A stretch of DNA of 36,278 nt from Candidatus Saccharibacteria bacterium UBA1944 (lineage in GTDB: Bacteria; Patescibacteriota; Saccharimonadia; Saccharimonadales; Saccharimonadaceae), in assembly GCA_002336935.1 (NCBI GenBank), contig DDEW01000003.1, positions 50,335 to 86,612 of the forward strand. The letters are read 5' to 3'. Below, piece by piece: positions 25,143 through 32,909 of this stretch. The number at the start of each line of letters is the position of its first letter. Position 1 is the first letter of the stretch. The position numbers were made by a program, and so were the translations under genes. A model generated the notes under the pieces. It saw nothing but the letters and a program-made list of their open reading frames with translations. It did not search any database and was not told the origin of the DNA.

Positions 25143-25673
25143 CTATTTCACAAATTGTACTTTTTGTGTACGGCTGAGTACCAAAAAAATACGCTGGTCT
25201 TGGCTGCGAATTCTGCCACAGTTAAGATCGCCGTCGTCCATTTGTTTATCAATCTCACTAATAAGCGTCGTATCGGTTACAAAACGAATAACGATATTTA
25301 CGCCATTATAATTTTGGCCGCAGGTAGTTGTTTTTTCATCGCCTTCATTGTCGTAGAACCAATCCTGGGTTTGCACTCCTGTAACTTTTGGAGGAGTCGT
25401 CATGTAGCCTTTAAGCGTCATAGTGTCTATCATGTCTTGCAAGGGCACTCCACCCCCTGCAATAGGGTCAAGAGGCCAGGTGCGCATGTTTTCATTGAGG
25501 GCCCACAGTTGGAAAGAACGCTCAACCTTGTTTAACCCATCCATAACTGAAGCAATTTGCGCGCGTCGCTGTACCCCGTTGTAGGAAACAATAGTGATCG
25601 TTGCAAGGATGGCAATGACAACAATAACAATAGAAAGCTCGACAACAGTAAACCCAAGACGTATATGTTTCAT
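25143..25673 (-). CDS. Type IV pilin-like protein
   Basis: This 176-residue protein begins MKHIRLG|FTVVE, a prepilin site with Glu at mature +5, followed by the hydrophobic helix VVELSIVIVVIAILATI. The head has two cysteines (TTCGQ, LNCGR) that could close a C-terminal disulfide loop. It is the third pilin in the window and, like the one behind rpsG, it converges on a translation gene and shares its terminator. The predicted -10 box lies six bases before the ATG. Confidence 0.88.
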   Translation of the reverse strand: MKHIRLGFTVVELSIVIVVIAILATITIVSYNGVQRRAQIASVMDGLNKVERSFQLWALNENMRTWPLDPIAGGGVPLQDMIDTMTLKGYMTTPPKVTGVQTQDWFYDNEGDEKTTTCGQNYNGVNIVIRFVTDTTLISEIDKQMDDGDLNCGRIRSQDQRIFLVLSRTQKVQFVK

Positions 25674-25679
25674 GCCCCT

Positions 25680-25709
25680 AGTGTATCGCTAACGACACCT
25701 ATATGTAAA
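25680..25709 (-). promoter_or_regulatory. Promoter of the pilin at 25673, leaderless
   Basis: On the minus strand TTTACA (25709-25704), an 18-base spacer and TACACT (25685-25680); the ATG begins six bases later. Confidence 0.55.
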
Positions 25710-25712
25710 GGC

Positions 25713-25740
25713 TTTACGGTTGGTTAAAGTATACTATACT
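25713..25740 (+). promoter_or_regulatory. Promoter of the Nudix operon, leaderless
   Basis: TTTACG (25713-25718), a 16-base spacer and TATACT (25735-25740), eight bases before ATG 25749. It lies back to back with the pilin promoter. Confidence 0.5.
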
Positions 25741-25748
25741 ATATAAAG

Positions 25749-26273
25749 ATGAAGCTACTAATGAATCAAGATCAACATGCAATGGGACTCCATGAAGCCA
25801 CCGATAGCCCAATAACATTTGAGCGCAGTGCCGCTCGAGCTGTTGTGTACAATAATGATGGTCACGTAGCAGTGATGCATTTTACGGCTACTGGTTCGTA
25901 TAAACTACCCGGTGGTGGAGTGGACGCGGGTGAGAACTTCGTAGAGGCACTTAAACGAGAGTTGCAAGAAGAAATGGGGTACACCGTCACGAATATACAA
26001 GAGCTGGGTATGGTGACTGAAAATCGCTACTTCTGCAGCATGCATCAAATTTCGTACTGCTATACTGCTCACGCTGAGGAGTTTGTAGGTACTTCGCTCA
26101 CAAAAAAGGAGCAAGCCCAAGGCATGAACCTTCGCTGGGCAAGGAGCACGGCTGAGGCCCTAGAGTGGATTGCATCTGGGAGGACACTTGATGAAGATGG
26201 TAGCTATGCGGGTCTTGAAATGATGAAGGCAAGGGATAGTGCGATTATTCGTGCAGCCGATGCGATGCGATGA
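25749..26273 (+). CDS. Nudix hydrolase
   Basis: This 174-residue protein has a complete Nudix box, GGVDAGE then NFVEALK then RELQEEMGY (about residues 57-79), the magnesium-binding signature for cleaving a nucleoside diphosphate linked to another group. The fold around it (AARAVVYNNDGHVAVMHF before, YFCSMHQISYCYTAH after) is typical. The substrate cannot be read from the sequence. It opens a three-gene operon: the GrpB-like gene starts inside its stop codon (ATGA overlap). Confidence 0.9.
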   Translation: MKLLMNQDQHAMGLHEATDSPITFERSAARAVVYNNDGHVAVMHFTATGSYKLPGGGVDAGENFVEALKRELQEEMGYTVTNIQELGMVTENRYFCSMHQISYCYTAHAEEFVGTSLTKKEQAQGMNLRWARSTAEALEWIASGRTLDEDGSYAGLEMMKARDSAIIRAADAMR

Positions 26274-26794
26274 TTGGAGTAAAGCAGGGAACGGTACGAC
26301 TTGAGCAGTACGATGCTACCTGGCCCAAAGCATTTGCAGAAGAAGAAAAGATTTTGAGAAAAGTTTTTGGTCCCAAATTACCAATTGAGCATGTCGGGAG
26401 TACGGCAATAGCAGAGCTACTTGCAAAACCTCTCATTGATATACAAGTTGGCTTGCCTCGGCTTCATGAAGCAACGCAGTTTATCCCATACCTTGAACAG
26501 CTTGGTTACACCTACATGCCTGAACGTGACAAAGCTGACGAGGTTTTTTTGCCAAAAGGACCAACAAGCAATCGTACTCACTACCTTCATATCGTTGAGA
26601 TAGGAAGTAAGCGGTGGATTAATACGCTCACTTTTCGCGACTACTTGCGTGCACACGAAGGTGCGAGGGATGAATACGCAGCACTCAAGCAGCGATTAGC
26701 GCTGCAATATGCTAATGATCGCTATACATACACTGAAGCAAAAACCAAGTTTGTTGAAGATATTCTAGAAAGAGCACGGCGTGAAAGCTGGTAA
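26270..26794 (+). CDS. GrpB/UPF0157 family nucleotidyltransferase-like protein
   Basis: This 174-residue protein matches the GrpB family. It has VRLEQYDATWPKAFAEE at the start, IEHVGSTAIAELLAKPLIDI (about 40-59), the nucleotidyltransferase-like core, and later FRDYLRAHEGARDEYAALK. Family members are small nucleotidyltransferase-fold proteins, mostly of unknown substrate, sometimes fused to CoaE. Its ATG overlaps the Nudix stop (ATGA), so translation is coupled. Confidence 0.88.
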   Translation: MIGVKQGTVRLEQYDATWPKAFAEEEKILRKVFGPKLPIEHVGSTAIAELLAKPLIDIQVGLPRLHEATQFIPYLEQLGYTYMPERDKADEVFLPKGPTSNRTHYLHIVEIGSKRWINTLTFRDYLRAHEGARDEYAALKQRLALQYANDRYTYTEAKTKFVEDILERARRESW

Positions 26795-27380
26795 GAAAAC
26801 TCCCAGCTATAACCTTGCATGGGCATTGATTGGCATTGCTACGACGGGAGTTTCGCTCAGTATGCTGCTCGCTCGGGATGCTCGTTGGATGCAGTGGCAC
26901 CTCAGTCGGCTCGGTGAGGGTGAATCACTCTCCTCGGCCGTATTTAACTTTACGCTTATCTTTGCGGCGATGGTGCTGGTGTTACTAGCGGTGCGCGTGA
27001 CCGATGAACTAACCCGCACCCCCTTTAACCAACGGGCTTCGCTACTACGGACATTGCTGTTTATCACCGCAATGTGTTGGGTAGGCGTGGGCGTATTTCC
27101 CTTCGATCGATTCCCAGTCATCCATAACGTATTTGGCTATGGTCAGTTTTTTATCATTTGTAGTATTATGCTTGGCATTCGCCAATTTTCGTCTGCATTT
27201 AGTGACCGCACCCACACCATTGGCTACGGCGCAGTCCTTATAACAGGTGTTATGATGGCATTTTTTCACCTTACTCACTTTACAACGCTTTTAGTAGTTG
27301 AGCTGATTGGTCAACTATTTGTGTATGCATGGTTCCTGTCAATGACGCATGATTTACGGCGCACAATTGACCAAGGATAA
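26781..27380 (+). CDS. DUF998-like multi-pass membrane protein
   Basis: This 199-residue protein has about six hydrophobic segments: 11-30, 50-70, 84-104, 111-130, 139-162 and 168-190. The pattern WHLSRLGEG in the first loop fits the DUF998 type of membrane protein, whose function is unknown. It uses a GTG start and overlaps the GrpB-like gene by 14 bases, so it is the third gene of the operon. Confidence 0.75.
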   Translation: MKAGKKTPSYNLAWALIGIATTGVSLSMLLARDARWMQWHLSRLGEGESLSSAVFNFTLIFAAMVLVLLAVRVTDELTRTPFNQRASLLRTLLFITAMCWVGVGVFPFDRFPVIHNVFGYGQFFIICSIMLGIRQFSSAFSDRTHTIGYGAVLITGVMMAFFHLTHFTTLLVVELIGQLFVYAWFLSMTHDLRRTIDQG

Positions 27381-27395
27381 CAATCATGCTATACT
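27367..27395 (+). promoter_or_regulatory. Promoter of the DEAD-box helicase gene
   Basis: TTGACC (27367-27372), a 17-base spacer and TATACT (27390-27395) with TGC before it. The leader is about 110 bases, long for this window, and contains the palindrome GAGCCGGCTC. Confidence 0.65.
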
Positions 27396-27512
27396 ACGGC
27401 GCATACAATCGATAGAATGCCGAGCCGGCTCTACCGTCTACTCCAGTGGGCAACAGAATCAATCTCGTTATTTTATGACTGTAGATTGATACTAATCGAA
27501 AGGATATTTTAT

Positions 27513-28748
27513 ATGCCGTATATTAACCGTGGGAGTCGTACTGCGCGCCCAACCTTCAATGGCCAGCCACGACCAGGAGGGGCAAGGGGCCGTAACCGAC
27601 GACCACAACAAGGTGGCCGAGGCGCTAAACGTGCGCCAAATACCATTCACCCGAGTAAGTACATTAATAAAGCTATTCAAAAAACCGAAGAAGTAGCCTA
27701 CGTACCTGAAAATACATTTAGCGATTTCCCTTTTGGACCAGAGCTCGCGAAAAATATTGCCGATAAAGGCTATACATCGCCAAGTCCTATTCAAGATCAA
27801 GCAATTATTCCCATTCTTAATCGACAAGACGTAATTGGGCTTGCGAATACCGGCACCGGCAAAACAGCGGCCTTTTTGCTGCCAATTATTGAGCTGCTCC
27901 GCGGTATTGCCCTAAGGCCAAGTGTGCTTATTGTGACACCCACGCGTGAGCTTGCCCAGCAAATTGACGCGGAGTTTCGTGCGTTTGCCAAGGGCATGGG
28001 CCTCTATTCAACGCTGGTTGTTGGTGGCATGAATATCGATCGTCAAATTCGTGACTTACGCCGTAATCCCCATGTTATTATTGGCACACCTGGGCGGCTG
28101 ATTGACTTGCTCGAACGGCACGAACTGCATTGTGGCAAAATGGGGGTTTTAGTCCTCGACGAAGCAGACCGTATGCTCGATATGGGATTTTTACCCAACA
28201 TTAGGCGAATTGTTTCTGAAATGCCCAAAAGTCGCCAAACACTATTCTTTAGCGCAACAATGACCCCCGAGATTGAGGCACTGACTTCACAGTTTCTTGA
28301 TAACCCCGTGACGGTAAGTGTACGAACAGCTGAAACGAGTGATCACGTGGAACAAGACGTGATTGAATATGCTAGCCAAGACCATAAATATGAGCTGCTC
28401 CTCGATATGCTACGTAAGGATCACTACGATAAAGTATTGGTATTTTGTGGCAAAAAGTATGGCGCTCAACGCTTGGCCGACAAACTAAACAAAACAGAAA
28501 TTGCCGCCGCTGCCATTCACGGTAATAAATCACAAAGTCAACGCACACGAGCACTCGAAGCCTTTAAGACGGGGAAGGTAAGCGTGCTGGTGGCCACAGA
28601 TGTTGCAGCCCGCGGTCTCGACATTCCGAATGTCAGCCATGTCATTAACTACGACACACCCCAAGTCTACGAAGACTACATCCACCGGATTGGCCGTACA
28701 GGACGCGGTGGAGCGCGTGGGCATGCGCACACGTTTGTTGGCAAATAG
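27513..28748 (+). CDS. DEAD-box ATP-dependent RNA helicase
   Basis: The 411-residue helicase has the motifs in order: Q motif SPIQDQAI, motif I ANTGTGKTAAF, PTRELAQQ, GTPGRLIDLL, DEAD (VLDEADRMLDMGF), SAT, then VFCGKK, ARGLDIPNV and HRIGRTGRGG. It unwinds RNA duplexes with ATP, in ribosome assembly or mRNA turnover. The first 50 residues form a basic Arg/Gly-rich extension (GGARGRNRRPQQGGRG). The protein stops ten or so residues after motif VI, so the usual C-terminal tail is missing and the RNA-binding RGG stretch is at the front. The SD AAAGGA stands before ATG 27513; an upstream frame from 27417 has no support. Confidence 0.93.
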   Translation: MPYINRGSRTARPTFNGQPRPGGARGRNRRPQQGGRGAKRAPNTIHPSKYINKAIQKTEEVAYVPENTFSDFPFGPELAKNIADKGYTSPSPIQDQAIIPILNRQDVIGLANTGTGKTAAFLLPIIELLRGIALRPSVLIVTPTRELAQQIDAEFRAFAKGMGLYSTLVVGGMNIDRQIRDLRRNPHVIIGTPGRLIDLLERHELHCGKMGVLVLDEADRMLDMGFLPNIRRIVSEMPKSRQTLFFSATMTPEIEALTSQFLDNPVTVSVRTAETSDHVEQDVIEYASQDHKYELLLDMLRKDHYDKVLVFCGKKYGAQRLADKLNKTEIAAAAIHGNKSQSQRTRALEAFKTGKVSVLVATDVAARGLDIPNVSHVINYDTPQVYEDYIHRIGRTGRGGARGHAHTFVGK

Positions 28749-28749
28749 C

Positions 28750-28778
28750 TTGCGCAGAGCATACTAATCTGTTATAAT
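28750..28778 (+). promoter_or_regulatory. Promoter of GC-rich orphan gene 3
   Basis: TTGCGC (28750-28755), a 17-base spacer and TATAAT (28773-28778), starting directly after the helicase stop codon. Confidence 0.65.
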
Positions 28779-28796
28779 ATAGTTCGTAAGGTTTCC

Positions 28797-28831
28797 CGCG
28801 GCACACCCGTGTCGCACCTTTCGAAAGGTGG
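28797..28831 (+). promoter_or_regulatory. Double-hairpin leader that hides the SD of gene 3
   Basis: GCGGCAC pairs with GTGTCGC (about 28798-28814). Then CACCTTTCGAAAGGTG (28815-28830) is a perfect palindrome whose 3' arm AAAGGTG is the SD of the ATG at 28839. Translation should be off until this hairpin opens. Confidence 0.6.
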
Positions 28832-28838
28832 TGAAGTC

Positions 28839-29177
28839 ATGCCGACCGGTATGACCCTCGTCCTTGTCCTGATCGCATTGGCCTGCTGGGTGTTCATCGC
28901 TGTGCTGGCCAACAGCACGCTGAACACGATCCGAGACACGCGTCAGTACCTGCGTGAGCCCGGCGCCCTGCGCGCCAACAGCAAGAAGGAGAGGCTCCAG
29001 AAGAGCGCCCTCAACATCGCATGGGGTGTCGTCGGCATCGAAGCCGTTCGCCTCATCGGACTGCTCTTCGCCGGGCAGACCTCAGCGGACTCCGTGCTGT
29101 CGTTCGTGGCCCTCTTCATGATGGTGCCCTACTTCGTGCAGGTGGCCCGCCAGATGGCGGTGCCTCGCACCATCTGA
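28839..29177 (+). CDS. GC-rich orphan gene 3: small three-helix membrane protein
   Basis: This unrecognised 112-residue protein has hydrophobic segments at about 5-25, 58-78 and 84-104. Between the first two lies a charged loop (RDTRQYLREPGALR). Codons end almost only in G or C, against AT-ending ones in the helicase before it. The start is the ATG at 28839 next to the SD in the hairpin; an in-frame ATG-like start at 28809 lies inside the leader structure. General layout, length and composition resemble small membrane proteins of actinobacteria and their phages; this is an impression, not a homology call. It is followed by a similar gene. Confidence 0.75.
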   Translation: MPTGMTLVLVLIALACWVFIAVLANSTLNTIRDTRQYLREPGALRANSKKERLQKSALNIAWGVVGIEAVRLIGLLFAGQTSADSVLSFVALFMMVPYFVQVARQMAVPRTI

Positions 29178-29182
29178 TCATC

Positions 29183-29219
29183 ACCCCCGTGCCCCTATCT
29201 TCCCCAGGGAAGGTGGGGG
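29183..29219 (+). terminator. Hairpin after GC-rich orphan gene 3
   Basis: ACCCCC pairs with GGGGGC at the base and CTTCC with GGAAG at the top, separated by an internal loop. No T tract follows directly; CTTTTTGTT appears about 20 bases later, inside the next promoter. Confidence 0.5.
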
Positions 29220-29233
29220 CCTACTTCGTATCA

Positions 29234-29262
29234 TTGCTTTTTGTTAATAAATATGATATAAT
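29234..29262 (+). promoter_or_regulatory. Promoter of GC-rich orphan gene 4
   Basis: TTGCTT (29234-29239), a 17-base spacer and TATAAT (29257-29262). Confidence 0.65.
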
Positions 29263-29304
29263 GTAATTATATACTTCTGCCAAAACCAAGGAGGTCAAAG
29301 GAGT

Positions 29305-29679
29305 ATGTCGTACATCATTCCCGCAGGAGTCTCTACCTGGCTCTTCTGGCTGATGGTCGCGGTCACCGTGCTGTCAGCCGCCGCCGCGGTGGTCATCTGG
29401 CTGAACCTGAAGGGCGTCCGTGCGGGCGTCACCAACTTCAAGCTGACTCCGCGCAATCGCAACGAGTACAAGGTTGGCGCAGCTTTCGGTGCGCGAGCCT
29501 TCGATGGCGCCGTTGGCGCCACACTGGTGAGCGTGATCCACATGGTGTCGCTCTATGCGGCGCCAAGTAGCGTGATCGAGCTGATCACGCGCTGGCTGGT
29601 AATCGCTCCGGCCGTGTGGTGCATCTTCAACCTGGGGCGTATGCAATACGTCCTGAGCCAGGCACACAACCGCTGGTGA
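29305..29679 (+). CDS. GC-rich orphan gene 4: small three-helix membrane protein
   Basis: This unrecognised 124-residue protein has hydrophobic segments at about 10-34, 66-86 and 92-110. A basic loop (RNRNEYK) lies between the first two, and a conserved-looking end reads FNLGRMQYVL. The topology is the same as in gene 3 just upstream (helix, charged loop, two helices, Arg-containing C-terminus), so the two may be distant paralogues, although identity is low. Two SD sequences (AAGGAGG and AAAGGAG) precede the ATG. It is GC-rich like the other orphan genes and has its own promoter and a strong hairpin behind it. Confidence 0.77.
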   Translation: MSYIIPAGVSTWLFWLMVAVTVLSAAAAVVIWLNLKGVRAGVTNFKLTPRNRNEYKVGAAFGARAFDGAVGATLVSVIHMVSLYAAPSSVIELITRWLVIAPAVWCIFNLGRMQYVLSQAHNRW

Positions 29680-29702
29680 CTCCAGTACAACTGGTGTACG
29701 TA

Positions 29703-29736
29703 AGCCCCCGTGTCCTTCACAGGATACACGGGGGCT
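29703..29736 (+). terminator. Strong hairpin after GC-rich orphan gene 4
   Basis: AGCCCCCGTGT pairs with ACACGGGGGCT, with a further CC/GG inside. The following bases TCGTCAT are not a real T tract, so this may be an inefficient terminator or an mRNA-end stabiliser. Confidence 0.6.
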
Positions 29737-29804
29737 TCGTCATAAGTACTGTATGCAGGTGATTCCTTTACATTAGAATCCGTCGCAACCGTACACGATA
29801 GGTG

Positions 29805-29943
29805 TTTACAAGAACGCACATTTACCCTATAATTGCATTCATACGCTCGGGCGCGGTTTGTTATATGTGAACGCTACAGTTCATGCATGACCAAAGCTCG
29901 CGTACCAAGCAATACTAATAAATAAGTAGGAGAATTATCATCC
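29805..29943 (+). promoter_or_regulatory. tuf promoter and leader
   Basis: TTTACA (29805-29810), a 17-base spacer and TATAAT (29828-29833). The leader of about 104 bases contains a TGAAC/GTTCA hairpin and ACTAATAA (29914-29921), the core of the element also found before rpoB and fusA, then the SD TAGGAG. Confidence 0.65.
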
Positions 29944-31128
29944 ATGGCAGACTTCGATCGAAGCAAGCCCCACGTAAACGTTGGTACTATGGGCCACGTT
30001 GACCACGGTAAAACAACCCTTACTGCAGCTATTACTGCTGTGCTCGCTAAGAAACTTCCTAGCGACGTCAACAAACCAGTTGCGTACGACCAAATCGACA
30101 ACGCACCAGAAGAGAAAGCACGTGGTATCACCATCGCTTCATCTCACCAAGAATACGAAAGTGAAAAGCGCCACTACGCTCACGTTGACATGCCAGGCCA
30201 CGCCGACTATGTCAAGAACATGATCACTGGTGCTGCACAGATTGACGGTGCAATCCTTGTGGTTGCTGCCAACGATGGTCCGTTGCCACAAACTCGTGAG
30301 CACGTTCTGCTCGCTCACCAGGTGAACGTTCCAAAGATCGTTGTGTTCCTCAACAAAATGGACCTCGCTGATCCTGAACTCGTTGAACTTGTTGAAATGG
30401 ATGTCCGTGAACTGCTCACTAAGAACGGTTACGATGGCGATAACGCACCTATCATTAAGGGCTCTGCTACCAAGGCTCTCGATGGCGATGCAGCCAGCGA
30501 AGACGCTATTATGGAACTCGTTGCAGCTCTTGACAGCTACATCGAAGAGCCAAAGCGCGATCTCGACAAGCCATTCCTTATGCCTATCGAGGACGTCTTC
30601 TCAATTAAAGGCCGTGGAACTGTTGCGACTGGCCGTATCGAGCAAGGTATCGTTAAGCTGAACGACGCTGTTGAAATCGTTGGTATTAAGCCAACCCAGA
30701 ACTCTGTTGTAACAGGTATCGAAGCCTTCAAGAAGAACCTTGACCAAGGTCAAGCAGGTGACAACGCCGGCCTTCTTCTTCGTGGTATCGAGCGCGAACA
30801 AATTGAGCGCGGCCAGGTTGTTGTAAAACCAGGTAGCCTAACTCCACATACCGAGTTTGAAGCTGAAGTGTACATCCTTAAGAAGGAAGAAGGCGGTCGC
30901 CATACTCCATTCTCAAAGGGCTACAAACCACAGTTCTACTTCCGCACGACTGACGTCACGGGTGAAGTTGAGCTTCCAGCAGACAAAGAAATGGTTATGC
31001 CAGGTGACACCGTTACCTTTAAGGTTAAGTTGCTTGCGCCGATTGCTATGGAGCAAGGTCTTAACTTCGCTATTCGCGAAGGCGGCCGTACTGTTGGTGC
31101 TGGTGTTGTTACCAAGATCAACAAGTAG
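29944..31128 (+). CDS. tuf: Elongation factor Tu
   Basis: This 394-residue GTPase delivers aminoacyl-tRNA to the ribosome. G1 is GHVDHGKTT, switch I RGITIASSH, G3 DMPGHADY (Met for the usual Cys), G4 NKMDL and G5 GSATKAL, so guanine recognition is normal here, unlike in the EF-G of the same window. Domains 2 and 3 are complete, ending GVVTKINK. Single gene with a strong terminator. In the usual str operon it would follow fusA directly. Confidence 0.97.
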   Translation: MADFDRSKPHVNVGTMGHVDHGKTTLTAAITAVLAKKLPSDVNKPVAYDQIDNAPEEKARGITIASSHQEYESEKRHYAHVDMPGHADYVKNMITGAAQIDGAILVVAANDGPLPQTREHVLLAHQVNVPKIVVFLNKMDLADPELVELVEMDVRELLTKNGYDGDNAPIIKGSATKALDGDAASEDAIMELVAALDSYIEEPKRDLDKPFLMPIEDVFSIKGRGTVATGRIEQGIVKLNDAVEIVGIKPTQNSVVTGIEAFKKNLDQGQAGDNAGLLLRGIEREQIERGQVVVKPGSLTPHTEFEAEVYILKKEEGGRHTPFSKGYKPQFYFRTTDVTGEVELPADKEMVMPGDTVTFKVKLLAPIAMEQGLNFAIREGGRTVGAGVVTKINK

Positions 31129-31142
31129 TTTTTGCTACTAAC

Positions 31143-31172
31143 AAAATACCCCGAGTAATCGGGGTATTTTTG
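31143..31172 (+). terminator. Intrinsic terminator of tuf
   Basis: AAAATACCCCG pairs with CGGGGTATTTT, followed by further T residues. Confidence 0.88.
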
Positions 31173-31222
31173 TAGTCATCGCTGGGAAAGTGCTTATGAT
31201 CGCATTACAGGGGTCAATGCGC

Positions 31223-31228
31223 TATAGT
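31223..31228 (+). promoter_or_regulatory. -10 box of the metallopeptidase gene, leaderless
   Basis: TATAGT lies six bases before ATG 31235; TCGCAT (31200-31205) 17 bases upstream may act as -35. No SD is present. Confidence 0.45.
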
Positions 31229-31234
31229 GTGCCT

Positions 31235-32866
31235 ATGAGTCATGAAACCTACGGGTATATCCCGCTTGAAGCCTACGTCGAAACTGCCCATACACGCGAG
31301 GCATTGTCGCCCCGCCAGCGAGTCGACTTGCTTTATGACGTCATGAAGCAACTTGCTCGTGAGAATAACCTGGGCGCAATTGATGAAGCTATGTCGGTGG
31401 GATCAAGCGGTAGTTATGAGCATGCAGTGGCGGTTGTTGCAGCGCTCACGGGTGAGTCAGAGGCAGCAAACCTTACTGAGATTATATTTGCTCAGTACTT
31501 AGAAACCAAGCTCTATTTGAGTAACTTCGCTGTCACAAAGCAAGAAGCGTATGACCATGGTGATCTTGAGCCACATGATACGATTTTAGGCGATATTTAC
31601 CAGCTTATTGCTCAACATAAGGCAGCGGATGAAGAGTTCACTGAAGCAGATGTCTTTGCTTTTATCGCAACGGAGCGCGAATCTGCTCAGTCAATGCGTG
31701 CCCAATTTGGTGATGTTGAGCAGCTGAGGCAAGACTTTATTGACAGGTTCACTCAGCTTGCCAGCGAACTCGGGGTTGGTGACACGCTGCTCGAGCGGGC
31801 AATCTTCTTAGCTAAAACTACCAATATTGTATTGATGAGCCCGCTTGAGATTGAAACAGGCAACGCATATACCCGTACTGCTTACCCCGATTGCTTCGCC
31901 GCTTATAACAGTGCTATTCACGACGTCACCTTTAATATGGCGAACATTCTTGCTGGCTGCAACACGGCTCGCCAGCGCGATGCCAGCGTACGCGGAGTGC
32001 TTTATCATGAGTTGATTCATAGTATCGGTACCGCGTGGACAGACAAAACAGAACAGGGCGTCCGGCGCAGTGTTTATTTTCCTGAATTCATAGAAGAAGC
32101 GCTGGCCGAAAAACTTTCCTTTAGGCTACTTCCCGAAGACCAGCGTAAAGTAACTCGACGCCGTTACCGCAAAGGTGACCGACGGCAAAACTACCCACGG
32201 TTTCGGCATAGCTATATGCCGCCCGCACATACCATGAGTGGAACGTACGATGGATACCGGTATGCACTTGATATGATGATGGCGAAACTTGACTGGGCAG
32301 CAGCAGGAATTACCCAAGAAGATGCCGAAAAATTACTGCTTTGTGCGTGGCTAGATGGACCATCAGATATCGCTTCAGTTTCTCGTGAGTGTCCACACCT
32401 TCGCGCATTTCATCAATACCTCACTAAAGCAAGTTTCCCAGGGTTTATGCAACACCTGCGAGACCTCTTTGATTATGAGGGTGGGGAGCAACGCATTATG
32501 AACTGTTTTGATGCGGAAGGCTTTGACCCACACGATAAACAATTCTTTGAACGCAGCGCCACGACAAAGCTCTATGATTGGGATACATACGCTGAGCCAT
32601 GGGAGCCAGACAATGCGCAGCCCGATACCGCGACGCTCATTCGGCTCGGAAGGCTGCACTTTAAGCATCAGTTTGGATGGCGCGACTTTGTGCTTCACGA
32701 AGACGAAGGTGCTATCGAAACGTACGATCGCGAATTTTCTATAGTCAAGCCCGTCACTCGCTACCTAGCGCTCAAGGCACTTATCCGTCAACGGATGGAT
32801 GAGCGCGCGGCACAACGAAGTCAAGCATTGAACCGAGAATATCATCAGACTTCCCAATTAAAATAG
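31235..32866 (+). CDS. Putative zinc metallopeptidase (HEXXH + E)
   Basis: This 543-residue soluble protein is not in a family I can name. It has HELIH at residues 258-262, preceded by GVLY and followed by SIG, the usual context of a metallopeptidase helix. FIEEALAEKLSF comes after it, with Glu288 26 residues after the second histidine, the gluzincin arrangement of ligands. The N-terminal 200 residues are helical and acidic. The C-terminal part (300-543) is mixed and contains a basic patch (RRRYRKGDRRQNYPRFRH). No signal peptide, so a cytoplasmic peptidase or a toxin-like effector exported by another route are both open. ATG 31235 is preferred over 31190 because of the -10 box. Confidence 0.72.
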   Translation: MSHETYGYIPLEAYVETAHTREALSPRQRVDLLYDVMKQLARENNLGAIDEAMSVGSSGSYEHAVAVVAALTGESEAANLTEIIFAQYLETKLYLSNFAVTKQEAYDHGDLEPHDTILGDIYQLIAQHKAADEEFTEADVFAFIATERESAQSMRAQFGDVEQLRQDFIDRFTQLASELGVGDTLLERAIFLAKTTNIVLMSPLEIETGNAYTRTAYPDCFAAYNSAIHDVTFNMANILAGCNTARQRDASVRGVLYHELIHSIGTAWTDKTEQGVRRSVYFPEFIEEALAEKLSFRLLPEDQRKVTRRRYRKGDRRQNYPRFRHSYMPPAHTMSGTYDGYRYALDMMMAKLDWAAAGITQEDAEKLLLCAWLDGPSDIASVSRECPHLRAFHQYLTKASFPGFMQHLRDLFDYEGGEQRIMNCFDAEGFDPHDKQFFERSATTKLYDWDTYAEPWEPDNAQPDTATLIRLGRLHFKHQFGWRDFVLHEDEGAIETYDREFSIVKPVTRYLALKALIRQRMDERAAQRSQALNREYHQTSQLK

Positions 32867-32901
32867 CCTGTTGTGCAACGCGCAGCGCGCAGCACAACAG
32901 G
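32867..32901. terminator. Bidirectional hairpin between convergent genes
   Basis: CCTGTTGTGC (32867-32876) pairs perfectly with GCACAACAGG (32892-32901). Read on the minus strand it is followed by CTATTTTAATT and so should end the GC-rich gene; it also sits directly behind the metallopeptidase stop codon. Confidence 0.75.
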
Positions 32902-32909
32902 CCAGGGAG

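Noticed and set aside
29374..29819. Minus-strand frames opposite GC-rich gene 4
   Set aside because: No SD or promoter is visible on that strand, and one of them crosses the strong hairpin behind gene 4.
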